From contig QKYL01000010.1 of NCBI GenBank assembly GCA_003255745.1, forward strand, positions 1 to 64,000: 64,000 bases of DNA. The letters are read 5' to 3'. Below are positions 41,684 through 50,160 of this stretch, piece after piece (position 1 is the first letter of the stretch; the number at the start of each line of letters is the position of its first letter). The position numbers and the translations under genes are program-made. The stretch comes from Paracoccus saliphilus. Its GTDB lineage: Bacteria > Pseudomonadota > Alphaproteobacteria > Rhodobacterales > Rhodobacteraceae. The notes below the pieces were generated by a model. That model saw only the letters and a program-made list of their open reading frames with translations, searched no databases and was not told the DNA's origin.

Positions 41684-43035
41684 GCGATTGGACCGACAAG
41701 CTGCCGCAGGCCGCGCGCGACTTCATGGCCGGGCGCCGGCTGGACGAGGTCGAATGCATCGTGGCCGACATCGCGGGCGTGGCCCGGGGCAAGGCAATGC
41801 CCGCGTCCAAATTCGCCCGCCAGAACCAGTTCTATCTGCCCAATTCGATCTTCCTGCAGACGATCACCGGGGAATGGGCCGACAACCCGTCCGGCGCCTT
41901 CACCGAACCCGACATGGTGATGGTGCCCGACTATTCAACAGCCACCGCTGCGCCCTGGACCGCCGACTGGACGATCCAGGTGATCCATGACGCCACCGAC
42001 CAGCAGGGCAACCCCATGCCCATCGCGCCGCGCAACGTCCTCAAGCGCGTCGTCCAGATGTACCGCGACAAGGGCTGGAATCCGGTTGTCGCGCCCGAAA
42101 TGGAGTTCTTCCTGGTTGCGCGCAACGTCGACCCGAACCAGCCGATCATCCCGCCGATGGGGCGGACGGGGCGTCGCGCGGCGGCGAAGCAGGCCTATTC
42201 CATGTCGGCCGTGGACGAATACGGCAAGGTCATCGACGACATCTATGATTTCGCCGAGGCGCAGGGATTCGAGATCGACGGCATCCTGCAGGAAGGCGGC
42301 GCGGGCCAGGTCGAGATCAACCTGAACCACGGCGACCCGGTCGCGCTGGCCGACGAAATCTTCTATTTCAAGCGCCTGATCCGCGAGGCGGCGCTGCGCC
42401 ATGACTGCTTTGCCACCTTTATGGCCAAACCGATCGAGGGCGAGCCGGGCAGCGCGATGCATATCCATCATTCGGTGACGGATATTGCCACCGGGCAGAA
42501 CATCTTTTCGGACGCCAAGGGCCGCGAGACGCCGGCCTTCCTGCATTTCATCGCGGGTATGCAGCGGCACCTGCCGGCGGCGGTCGCGCTGCTGGCGCCC
42601 TATGTGAACAGCTATCGCCGCTATGTCCCCGACTTCGCCGCACCCATCAACCTGGAATGGGGCCGCGACAATCGCACCACGGGCCTGCGGGTGCCGATAT
42701 CGTCGCCCGAGGCGCGGCGGATCGAGAACCGGCTGGCGGGCATGGACTGCAACCCCTATCTGGGCATCGCCGCCAGCCTGGCCTGCGGATACCTGGGCCT
42801 TGTGGAGGCCGAGAACCCCCGCGCCGAATGCCTGGGCGACGCCTACATGTCCGAGGACGAGTTGCCCTACAACCTGGGCGACGCGCTGGACCTGATGATC
42901 GAGAACGAGGCCATGCGCGGAGTTCTGGGCGAGGAATTCACCGCCGTCTATGAGGCCGTCAAGCGCAACGAATACAAGGAGTTCCTGCAGGTCATCAGCC
43001 CGTGGGAACGCGAACACCTGCTGCTGAACGTATGA
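41680..43035 (+). CDS. puuA: glutamine synthetase family, gamma-glutamylputrescine synthetase-like
   Basis: This 451-aa protein has the glutamine synthetase fold with catalytic motifs VVAPEMEFFLVA, QEGGAGQVEINLNH, GSAMHIHHSVTD, NSYRRYVPDFAAP and RDNRTTGLRVPIS. It lacks the C-terminal adenylylation motif of GlnA, which places it with PuuA-type enzymes that ligate glutamate to amines such as putrescine. It sits between the hydrolase and the oxidase genes with ATGA overlaps on both sides. Confidence 0.87.
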   Translation: MSDWTDKLPQAARDFMAGRRLDEVECIVADIAGVARGKAMPASKFARQNQFYLPNSIFLQTITGEWADNPSGAFTEPDMVMVPDYSTATAAPWTADWTIQVIHDATDQQGNPMPIAPRNVLKRVVQMYRDKGWNPVVAPEMEFFLVARNVDPNQPIIPPMGRTGRRAAAKQAYSMSAVDEYGKVIDDIYDFAEAQGFEIDGILQEGGAGQVEINLNHGDPVALADEIFYFKRLIREAALRHDCFATFMAKPIEGEPGSAMHIHHSVTDIATGQNIFSDAKGRETPAFLHFIAGMQRHLPAAVALLAPYVNSYRRYVPDFAAPINLEWGRDNRTTGLRVPISSPEARRIENRLAGMDCNPYLGIAASLACGYLGLVEAENPRAECLGDAYMSEDELPYNLGDALDLMIENEAMRGVLGEEFTAVYEAVKRNEYKEFLQVISPWEREHLLLNV

Positions 43036-44342
43036 ACCTGCTGCACCTGAACGACCAGCCCGGAGCCTATCCCCCCAGCCTCTATGCCGCGCAGTCCGGA
43101 GAGGGGGACAAGCGTTCGCCGCTGGGGGGCGACCGGCGGGCCGACGTGGCGGTGATCGGGGCGGGCTATACCGGCCTGTCGGCCGCACTGCACCTGGCGC
43201 GGCAGGGCCTGTCGGTCGTGGTGCTGGAGGCGCATCGCGTTGGCTTTGGCGCCTCGGGGCGCAATGGCGGGCAGATCGGGTCCGGGCAGCGGCAGGAGGT
43301 CGACTGGCTGGAACAGCATCTGGGCGCCGAGGCCGCCCGCCGCCTGTGGGACCTGGGCGAGGAGGCCAAGGCCCTGACCCGCGCCCTGGCGGCCGAGGCG
43401 GGCGTGTCCGTCCGCGACGGCATCGCCCATGCCTGCCGGACGCCATCCGAGGTGGATCATGCGCGGCACATGGCGGATCACCTGGCGCGGCATTATGGCT
43501 ATGACCAGGTGACGCCGCTGGACCGTGACCGGCTGGCCGAGGCGCTTGGCAGCAATGTCTATGCAGGCGGCGATCTGGATCGCGGGGCGGGCCATGTGCA
43601 GCCGCTGGCGCTGGCCGTGGGGCTGGCGCGCCTGGCCGAGGCCGCCGGTGCCACGATCTGCGAGCGCAGCGAGGTGATCGACATCATCCATGCCGCGCGC
43701 GCCGGTCAGGAAAGCCGCATCAGCACCCGCGACGGCAGCCTTCGGGCCGGTCACGTCATCCTGGCCTGCAACGGCTATCTGGGCCGGCTGGACCGGCATG
43801 TCGCGGCCCGGGTCATGCCGATCAACAACTATATTGTCGCCACCCGCCCGCTGGGTTCCGACTTCCCCGAGATCCTGCCGCAGCGCAACGCGGTGGCCGA
43901 TACCAAGTTCGTGGTGAACTACTGGCGGCTGGACGATGAGCGTCGGCTGGTGTTCGGCGGCGGCGAGACCGTGACCTATCGCTTTCCGCGCGACATCCGC
44001 GCGGTCGTTCGCCCACACCTGCTGTCGGTCTATCCGCAGCTGAAGGGCGTCGAACTGACCCATGCCTGGGGCGGCACGCTGGCCATCACGATGAACCGCA
44101 TGCCCTGTTTTGCCCGTCCGGCTCCGAACTGCCTGTCGGCCAGCGGTTATTCGGGCCATGGCGTCGCGCTGGCCACCCTGGCCGGGCGCCTGATGGCCGA
44201 GGCAGTGGCGGGGCAGGCGGGGCGCTTTGATGTCATGGCGGCTGTGCCCACCCGCGCCTTTCCGGGTGGCGCGATGCTGCGCCAGCCGCTGCTGGTCGCG
44301 GGCATGGCCTGGTTCGGGTTGCGCGACAGGCTGGGGTTCTAG
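43032..44342 (+). CDS. puuB: FAD-dependent oxidoreductase, gamma-glutamylputrescine oxidase-like
   Basis: This 436-aa DAO-family flavoprotein has a dinucleotide-binding motif, VAVIGAGYTGLSAALHLARQ, at about 40. Further blocks are VGFGASGRNGGQIGSGQRQE, CNGYLGRLDRHVAARVMPIN and a C-terminal ASGYSGHGVALATLAGRL. This order matches PuuB and glycine-oxidase-like enzymes. It would oxidise the gamma-glutamyl amine to an aldehyde. No aldehyde dehydrogenase (PuuC) is adjacent. The start at 43032 overlaps puuA by ATGA. Its end overlaps the convergent TerB-like gene by 4 nt. Confidence 0.87.
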   Translation: MNLLHLNDQPGAYPPSLYAAQSGEGDKRSPLGGDRRADVAVIGAGYTGLSAALHLARQGLSVVVLEAHRVGFGASGRNGGQIGSGQRQEVDWLEQHLGAEAARRLWDLGEEAKALTRALAAEAGVSVRDGIAHACRTPSEVDHARHMADHLARHYGYDQVTPLDRDRLAEALGSNVYAGGDLDRGAGHVQPLALAVGLARLAEAAGATICERSEVIDIIHAARAGQESRISTRDGSLRAGHVILACNGYLGRLDRHVAARVMPINNYIVATRPLGSDFPEILPQRNAVADTKFVVNYWRLDDERRLVFGGGETVTYRFPRDIRAVVRPHLLSVYPQLKGVELTHAWGGTLAITMNRMPCFARPAPNCLSASGYSGHGVALATLAGRLMAEAVAGQAGRFDVMAAVPTRAFPGGAMLRQPLLVAGMAWFGLRDRLGF

Positions 44343-44800
44343 TCGCGGGGCAGGCCCATGCGGTCCATGACCTCTTGGCGGATCTGGGCCGATTCCCGGT
44401 CGCTGATGCCCAAAAGGCCCGTCACCAGCCGGATCAGGGTTTCCTCATCCGTGCCCCGATCGGCATCGGCATAGGCCACCTCCCACATGGCGGCCAGAAC
44501 ACCGGCGCGGTCCTCCAGCGCGATGCGGTCCTTGATCTGGCGGGTAAAGCGGACGGTGTCGCTGGCCTCGGCCTCCATCGCCTCGGCGTCGGCGCGGCGG
44601 CCGGCCGCTTGCTGCGGCGTTAAACCCCGCCGGCAGGCCAGGATGCGGTCGATGCGCTGGCGTTCGGACTGGTCATAATGGTCATCGGCGCGAGCCACGC
44701 GGACCAGCAGCGCCGCGATGGCCAGCTCGGCATCCTCGGCCGCCAGTTTCGTGGGGCCGGTGGCATCGCCGGTCAGCCGGGCAAGAAGGTCCTTGAACAT
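44339..44800 (-). CDS. TerB-like protein
   Basis: This 153-aa all-helical protein has two TerB-type repeats: AIAALLVRVARADDHYDQSE with acidic D-D-H-Y-D (about 36) and AMWEVAYADADRGTDEE (about 104). These paired acidic loops bind metal in TerB proteins of tellurite resistance and related membrane-stress systems. It is cytoplasmic, single, and convergent with puuB, overlapping its stop codon. Confidence 0.82.
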   Translation of the reverse strand: MFKDLLARLTGDATGPTKLAAEDAELAIAALLVRVARADDHYDQSERQRIDRILACRRGLTPQQAAGRRADAEAMEAEASDTVRFTRQIKDRIALEDRAGVLAAMWEVAYADADRGTDEETLIRLVTGLLGISDRESAQIRQEVMDRMGLPRD

Positions 44801-44899
44801 GTCGGCTGCGATCTCTCTCTTGTACGGTTTCCCGGCATTATGGCAGTTGCGACCAGTTCTGCCAACGCGCCGGCGGACGTGCCGTTCCCTGACGCCGGG

Positions 44900-45994
44900 T
44901 CAGGTTAATTCCGAAGCGCCTGCCTGTGGCCGCGGCCGGGCAAGGGCGCTGATCAGGTCGGTGCGGGTCACGATGCCCAGAATACGGCCGCCCACCAGAA
45001 CCGGCACGGCGTCGACCTGTCCGTCCGCCATCAGCGGCAACAGCGCGCCAAGTGGCGTGGCGGGGGCCGCCTGCGGGATCTGGGTCTGCATGATGGCACG
45101 GGCCGCGTAGCCTTGAGCCTGCCCGCCGATCAGGTGGATCTGGAAGATCACGCCCAGATAGCGGTCGCCCGGCCCCACGACCGGGATCGAGGTAAAGCGA
45201 TGCTGCCGGAACAACGCGGCCACGCGTTCACCCGGCGCATCCGGTGAAACCGTCACCAGGTCGCGGGACATGATGTCGGCGGCTGTCACCGGTCCGACGC
45301 GTTGTGCGGCGGCCTGCAGTTCAGCGGCGCCGACCAGCCGGGCCAGATCCTCGGCCCCCAGGTTGAAGCTTTGGCGATAGCGTTCAAGGATGTCGTTCAG
45401 CTGCGCCTCGGACAGGCCAAGACGGTGATCGGGGGCGGGGTCGCGGGTCCGGTTGGGGTGGTGTTCATCGAACTGGCGCAGCGGATAGTGGCGCCCGGTC
45501 AGCCGGGCATACACGGCCGCCAGCGCCACCAGCAGGATGGTTCCCGCCGCAACAGGTGCCAGTGCAAAGCGGAATCCCAAGTCGGCCACGGCGTCCGGGC
45601 TCATGGCGGCGGTCATGGCCACGGCCCCGGCTGGCGGGTGCAGGGCGCGGCAGAGGATCGTGGCCGTGATCGCACAACCCACGGCCAGCGCGATCCGCAG
45701 CGCGGGGTCCGCAATCAGCAGGCAGGCCGCGACCCCGATCAGCGCCGCGACGGTGTTGCCCACCACCGCCGCCCAAGGCTGGGCCAAGGGGCTGTTGGGA
45801 ACCGCGAAAAGCAGCACCGAGCTGGCTCCGAAAGGTGCAATCAGGTAAAGTCCCAGGTCCCGGTCGATCGCGGGGGACATGGCGAAAAGACCCGCCACGG
45901 CCAGCCCCGCCACGGCACCAAATCCGGCGCGGACCGCTTCGGCCGGTGGGGTCGAGGCGACGGCGGGACCAAGGGCGCGCAAGATCCTGGACAT
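44900..45994 (-). CDS. HPP-family membrane protein with C-terminal CBS pair
   Basis: This protein has 364 residues from 45994 (MSRILRALGPAVASTPPAEA). The first 165 residues hold four or five membrane helices with the HPP signature (LCRALHPPAGAVAMTAAMS) and APFGASSVLLF. After a linker come two CBS modules at about 228-355: ADIMSRDLVTVSPDAPGERV and RAIMQTQIPQAAPATPLGA. HPP proteins are linked to nitrite or anion transport, and CBS domains sense adenine nucleotides. Alternative starts at 46045 and 46267 exist without good ribosome-binding sites. Confidence 0.82.
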   Translation of the reverse strand: MSRILRALGPAVASTPPAEAVRAGFGAVAGLAVAGLFAMSPAIDRDLGLYLIAPFGASSVLLFAVPNSPLAQPWAAVVGNTVAALIGVAACLLIADPALRIALAVGCAITATILCRALHPPAGAVAMTAAMSPDAVADLGFRFALAPVAAGTILLVALAAVYARLTGRHYPLRQFDEHHPNRTRDPAPDHRLGLSEAQLNDILERYRQSFNLGAEDLARLVGAAELQAAAQRVGPVTAADIMSRDLVTVSPDAPGERVAALFRQHRFTSIPVVGPGDRYLGVIFQIHLIGGQAQGYAARAIMQTQIPQAAPATPLGALLPLMADGQVDAVPVLVGGRILGIVTRTDLISALARPRPQAGASELT

Positions 45995-46154
45995 GTCTAA
46001 GGGCACGGGATGAACCTCCGGGCATGAGACTGCCCGTGGTTTCATCGAAATGCCCAAAAGTAAAGCAGCAAGCGGATCAGGCACCAGCGGTCCCGGCTGC
46101 CGCTTTGGCCATCGGAACCTTGCGCCTTCGGGCGCGGCCAGCGGCTGGACCTGG

Positions 46155-48716
46155 TCAGGTTGTCGGGGTGTCAGCGCCGACGGAGGGGGCCATCGCCCGA
46201 AGTTCCGCCAGATGCGCGACCAGCCCGGCCTGGTCGGGTGATGATGCGGCACGGGCCTCGGTTTCAAGCCGGTTCAGGCTTTGGCGGATGTCGTCAAAGC
46301 CGATCATCGCCACGGATCCCGCCATCCGATGGGCCAGGCGCGCGACGTCGTCGTTCCGGGCCGGGTCCTGGATCATGTCCTGCAGGCGGGTCAGCCCGTC
46401 GTCGAGTTCCTTCAGGATGCGGTCCACGACCTGGACGGCGCGCTCGGGTCCGATGCTTTCCGCCAGATGGGCACGCGCGGCCTCTTTCCGGTTGGTAACC
46501 GGGCGTGGCTTGGCCCGTGCCTGGGCGGGGGCTTTGGTTGTGCCGGTAAAGCGCTTCAGGATGTCGTCCAGCGCCTTGAACGACAGCGGCTTGGTCAGGG
46601 TCGCCAACATTCCGGCCTTTGCGAACTTTGCCTGGTCCGCCGGCAGGGCATGGGCCGTCAGCGCGATGATGGGCGTGGCGGTGTTGGGACCATTGCGCCG
46701 GATCGCCTGCGCCGCCGTCACCCCGTCCATGCGGGGCATGCTGATGTCCATCAGGATCAGGTCAAAGCGCCGGCGCCCCGCCTCGGTGACCCCCTCCTGT
46801 CCGTCACAGGCCTCGATCACGCGGCAATTGCGCGAAGCCAGCATCTCTCCGACCACCATGCGGTTGATCTGGTTGTCCTCGACCACCAGAACCTGCAGCT
46901 GGCTTGGTGCTGCCGGGGCTGCCGGTTCGGGCGCCTGGGGGGCGGGGAGGGCCTCGGGTTCTGCGACCTGCTCGGGCAGGGGCAGCCGCACGGTAAAGCA
47001 GGACCCCTCGCCGGGCTGGCTGTCCACCGTCACCCATCCACCCATCAGCCCGGCCAGGCGGCGCACGATGCCAAGGCCAAGGCCCGTTCCCTCGACCTCG
47101 CGCTGGAACGAGGGGTCGAGCGTCACGAACTCGTCGAAGATCCGCTGCTGATCCTCGGTCGCGATGCCGATGCCGGTGTCGGTCACGCGGAACTCGACAT
47201 GGCCCGCCCCCACGCTGCGGTCGATCTCGACCAGAATATGCCCGCCTTCAGTGAACTTGATCGCGTTGCCCACCAGGTTCATCAGGATCTGTGTCAGCCG
47301 GCTTTGGTCGCCCATCAGCGGCCGGCGGTTGTCGCCGATCATCGCCAGCGACAGGACGTTCCCGCGCTGCTGCGCCTGCGCCTGCAACCCGTCAAGGATC
47401 TGCGAGACCAGCAGCCGGGGATCAAAAGGCCGCCAGGCCAGCTCGATCACCCCGGCATCGGCGCGCGAAATATCGAGAACATTGTTCACGTGTCGCAGCA
47501 GCAGGTGTCCCGACTGCGCCATCACCTGCGCATAGCGGCGCTGGCGGTCATCCAGTTGGGTGGTCATCAGCAGGTCCAGCGTGCCCATCAGCCCGTTCAG
47601 CGGGGTCCGCATTTCGTGGCTCATGACGGCCAGCATGTCGGCCTTGGCCTTTTCGCCGGCAAGGGCACGATCGCGGGCGCGGATCAGTTCGGCCTCGTTC
47701 GCGACCCGGCGCGAAATGTCGCGGACAAAGCAGACCATCACGGGGCCCGTCTCGCTTTCCGCGCGCGCCACCGACACCTCAATGGGAAATATCTCACCCG
47801 ACTTCCGCATCGCCTTGGCGGGTTCCGGGTTTTCGGGCATTTCTGCCCAGCTGGTGCTGTCGCGCAGCGATGCGACCCTGGCCCGCACATAGTCCCGCAG
47901 CTGTTCAGGCACGATCAGCGACACCATGTCCGCGCCAAGCGCCTCCTCCAGCGAATAGCCATAGATGCGGACGGCCACGTCGTTGAAGTCGATGATGCGT
48001 CCCTGCGCATCGGCGACGACAATGGCATCGATGGATGTGGCGATCACGGCGCGCAAGCGGCTGTGGGTCAGCGCCATGCTCGTGGCTTGGTTTCGTGCGT
48101 TTTGCGCCATAAAGGCCAGCGCCAGGACCACTGCGACCAGCGCCAGGAACAGCATCGCCACCAGCAAGGCCAGATCCTCCAGCGCGGAGGCGACCTGAGC
48201 GCGCTGCCGGTCCGAGTGCATCGAGTTGGTGCGGACCCCCTCCAGCGAGATTTCCCTGACCGATGGACGCAGTGCCTTGGCCCGCGCGCGCAATTCGGGC
48301 AGCGCCTCGATCAGCTGGGCATCGGGCCCATCGACCAGCGGGATCGCATACGCGAGAAAGTCGCTGATTTCGACCAGCGCGTCCTGGACCCCCTCATGTT
48401 GGCGCACGTGATCAAAGACGGTGCCGATGTTCAGGGTCCGGTTGCGGGAATAGAAGATGTCGAATCTCTGACGAAACTGCGCCAGCGCGGCGGCCTGTTC
48501 CTCCGGCGCGATCTGCTGGATCTGCCCGAGCAACTCGAGCATGGTCAGCAGCTCGACCTCGGACTGGGCCAGGGCCCATTGCACGCTTTCAAGATTGGCG
48601 ATGGCCAGCCTGTCGATCTGGCGGCGGGCGTCGGCGCTGATCATCCAGATCGCTCCGGCACAAACCGAAACAACAAGAATGAACCCGGCAAGTGTCAGGC
48701 CAAATCGGGGTTGCAT
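46155..48716 (-). CDS. hybrid sensor histidine kinase, paralogue of the 20-kb kinase
   Basis: This 853-aa kinase has TM1 at about 6-27 (LTLAGFILVVSVCAGAIWMI), a helical periplasmic region, and TM2 at about 185-207 (LLVAMLFLALVAVVLALAFM). A PAS domain (IDFNDVAVRIYGYSLEEALG) precedes HisKA (His in MSHEMRTPLNGLMG). HATPase follows (NLVGNAIKFTEGG, DTGIGIATED, GTGLGLGIV), then a receiver (VLVVEDNQINRM, Asp in LILMDISMPRMDG) and an Hpt (His in LAHRMAGSVAMIG). It matches the kinase at 20344-22932 domain by domain. The start is 46 nt downstream of a periplasmic SUOX-fold gene on the same strand, which may supply the signal. Confidence 0.93.
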   Translation of the reverse strand: MQPRFGLTLAGFILVVSVCAGAIWMISADARRQIDRLAIANLESVQWALAQSEVELLTMLELLGQIQQIAPEEQAAALAQFRQRFDIFYSRNRTLNIGTVFDHVRQHEGVQDALVEISDFLAYAIPLVDGPDAQLIEALPELRARAKALRPSVREISLEGVRTNSMHSDRQRAQVASALEDLALLVAMLFLALVAVVLALAFMAQNARNQATSMALTHSRLRAVIATSIDAIVVADAQGRIIDFNDVAVRIYGYSLEEALGADMVSLIVPEQLRDYVRARVASLRDSTSWAEMPENPEPAKAMRKSGEIFPIEVSVARAESETGPVMVCFVRDISRRVANEAELIRARDRALAGEKAKADMLAVMSHEMRTPLNGLMGTLDLLMTTQLDDRQRRYAQVMAQSGHLLLRHVNNVLDISRADAGVIELAWRPFDPRLLVSQILDGLQAQAQQRGNVLSLAMIGDNRRPLMGDQSRLTQILMNLVGNAIKFTEGGHILVEIDRSVGAGHVEFRVTDTGIGIATEDQQRIFDEFVTLDPSFQREVEGTGLGLGIVRRLAGLMGGWVTVDSQPGEGSCFTVRLPLPEQVAEPEALPAPQAPEPAAPAAPSQLQVLVVEDNQINRMVVGEMLASRNCRVIEACDGQEGVTEAGRRRFDLILMDISMPRMDGVTAAQAIRRNGPNTATPIIALTAHALPADQAKFAKAGMLATLTKPLSFKALDDILKRFTGTTKAPAQARAKPRPVTNRKEAARAHLAESIGPERAVQVVDRILKELDDGLTRLQDMIQDPARNDDVARLAHRMAGSVAMIGFDDIRQSLNRLETEARAASSPDQAGLVAHLAELRAMAPSVGADTPTT

Positions 48717-48762
48717 TCAGGACCCTTCGGCGCGCGGGAACAGCGCGCCCTGCTGCATTAGG

Positions 48763-49245
48763 TTACGGGGCCGGCGCGATGCGGTTCAGCTGCCAGATGC
48801 TGCGGGAATAGATCACCTCGGCGCGCAGCTTTTCGTCGCTGTCAAAGGGATAGATGATCCACAACGGCCCCTTGTCGCGGATCGACATGGGTTCGCCGTC
48901 AAGATGATAGGCGACGACGGGATAATCCTCGGTGATCTCGGCCAGAGGGATCTCCACGGCATAGTCGTTGATCGCGGTGGCCAGAATGCTGCCTTCGGTA
49001 ACGCCGGCATGCTCCAGCAGTTTCAGCAGCGGAACCCCGGTGTATTCATGCGGCGCATTGGTCCAGATCGTGGTCGTGGTAAAGGTCACCGGCTCCATCG
49101 CCTCCAGCCCCGCCAGGTCATAGCTGGTGGTTCCCTGCGGTCCCTCGACCGTCAGGATCGGCTCTTCGCTGGCGGCGGGCATGGCCGTGACGGCCAGCCC
49201 TGCAGTGACGGCGGCGAAAGCTGCGATAAGGGCGGGGCGTGTCAT
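48763..49245 (-). CDS. periplasmic protein with sulfite-oxidase/YedY-like fold
   Basis: This 160-aa protein has a signal peptide (ALIAAFAAVTAGLAVTAMPA, cleaved near ASEEP). A single domain resembles the oxidoreductase molybdopterin-binding fold, with FTTTTIWTNAPHEYTGVPL and YHLDGEPMSIRDKGPLWIIY. It has no Cys in the mature part, so the molybdenum ligand is missing. It is about half the usual enzyme size and is more likely a binding or sensing protein. The start at 49245 is chosen because the signal peptide begins there. It precedes the hybrid kinase by 46 nt and is divergent from a response regulator. Confidence 0.75.
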   Translation of the reverse strand: MTRPALIAAFAAVTAGLAVTAMPAASEEPILTVEGPQGTTSYDLAGLEAMEPVTFTTTTIWTNAPHEYTGVPLLKLLEHAGVTEGSILATAINDYAVEIPLAEITEDYPVVAYHLDGEPMSIRDKGPLWIIYPFDSDEKLRAEVIYSRSIWQLNRIAPAP

Positions 49246-49490
49246 GCGCGATCCTGTGCTATCGGGGTGGGGTGGTCCGGAACTGAAATCTCTCATATAT
49301 GCGGGTAGGCTGCATTATTTCGTTCGTATTCACCTTTACCCGAAAGTATAGTCCAGACATCCTAAGGCCGGCCAAGGTCGGAATTTTTGAACAGGATGGG
49401 ATGGTCTTTTGCATCTTTTGCAGTATCACGAAATCTTGTGATCGTCATATTCATTTCCTTTGCCCACAGATTACACAAAAGAGGTGCCCC

Positions 49491-50102
49491 GTGAAAATCC
49501 TGATCGCAGATGATCATGACCTGATCCGGGAGACGCTGGTGATGTTTCTCAGCAGCCAGAATGTCGGAGACATCACCGAGGTCGGCGATGTTGCCGAAGC
49601 CGAGGCTGCGATTTCCAAGGCCGGGCCGGACGGGTTCGATCTGGTGCTTCTGGATTACGACATGCCCGGCATGGACGGGCTGGCCGGGCTGGCGCGCATC
49701 CGCAAGTTGATGGCGGGGAAGCCGGTCGCGATCCTGTCGGGCACCGCCTCGGCCACGGTCGCGCGCGAGGCGATCGAGGCGGGCGCGCGGGGGTTCCTGC
49801 CCAAAACGATGGGCGCGCGGTCGCTGGCCTCGGCCATCAGCTTCATCGCGGGCGGCGACGTCTTTGTGCCCTATGGCTTTCTGGACCAGGCTGGTCCCAA
49901 GCCTGTGGGCGATCTGACGCTGCGCGAGACGCAGGTCCTGCGCGGCCTGACCGAGGGGCGGTCGAATAAGGACATCGCACGCGAACTGGGCCTGCAGGAG
50001 GTGACGATCAAGCTGCACGTCAAGACGCTGTGCCGCAAGCTGGACGCGCGCAACCGCACCCAAGCCGCGATGATCGCACGGGACAGGCGGCTGATCAGCT
50101 AA
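49491..50102 (+). CDS. NarL/LuxR-type response regulator
   Basis: This 203-aa DNA-binding regulator has an N-terminal receiver (MKILIADDHDLIRETL; Asp in LVLLDYDMPGMDGLAG, about 54; Lys in GFLPKTMGA). The C-terminal LuxR-type helix-turn-helix reads LTLRETQVLRGLTEGRSNKD, then IARELGLQEVTIKLHVKTLC. Translation starts at GTG (49491) with AAGAGG 6 nt upstream. It is divergent from the SUOX-fold and hybrid kinase genes, the best candidates for its signalling partners. A hairpin terminator follows. Confidence 0.9.
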   Translation: MKILIADDHDLIRETLVMFLSSQNVGDITEVGDVAEAEAAISKAGPDGFDLVLLDYDMPGMDGLAGLARIRKLMAGKPVAILSGTASATVAREAIEAGARGFLPKTMGARSLASAISFIAGGDVFVPYGFLDQAGPKPVGDLTLRETQVLRGLTEGRSNKDIARELGLQEVTIKLHVKTLCRKLDARNRTQAAMIARDRRLIS

Positions 50103-50119
50103 GGGCAAGGCATGGAAAA

Positions 50120-50141
50120 GGCGCCGTTTCAGGGCGGCGCC
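50120..50141. terminator. bidirectional hairpin terminator
   Basis: GGCGCCG (50120-50126) and CGGCGCC (50135-50141) form a 7-bp GC stem with an 8-nt loop, flanked by AAAA on the left and CTTTCTT on the right. It lies between the convergent response-regulator gene and rhaI and suits termination from both sides. Confidence 0.8.
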
Positions 50142-50160
50142 CTTTCTTGCCATCGGCGGT

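Noticed and set aside
46281-48761. 826-codon open frame on the plus strand
   Set aside because: Antisense to the second hybrid kinase, whose domains are all intact.
48763-49245. Calling the SUOX-fold protein a molybdenum oxidoreductase
   Set aside because: No Cys is present in the mature protein to ligate molybdenum, and it is about half the normal length.
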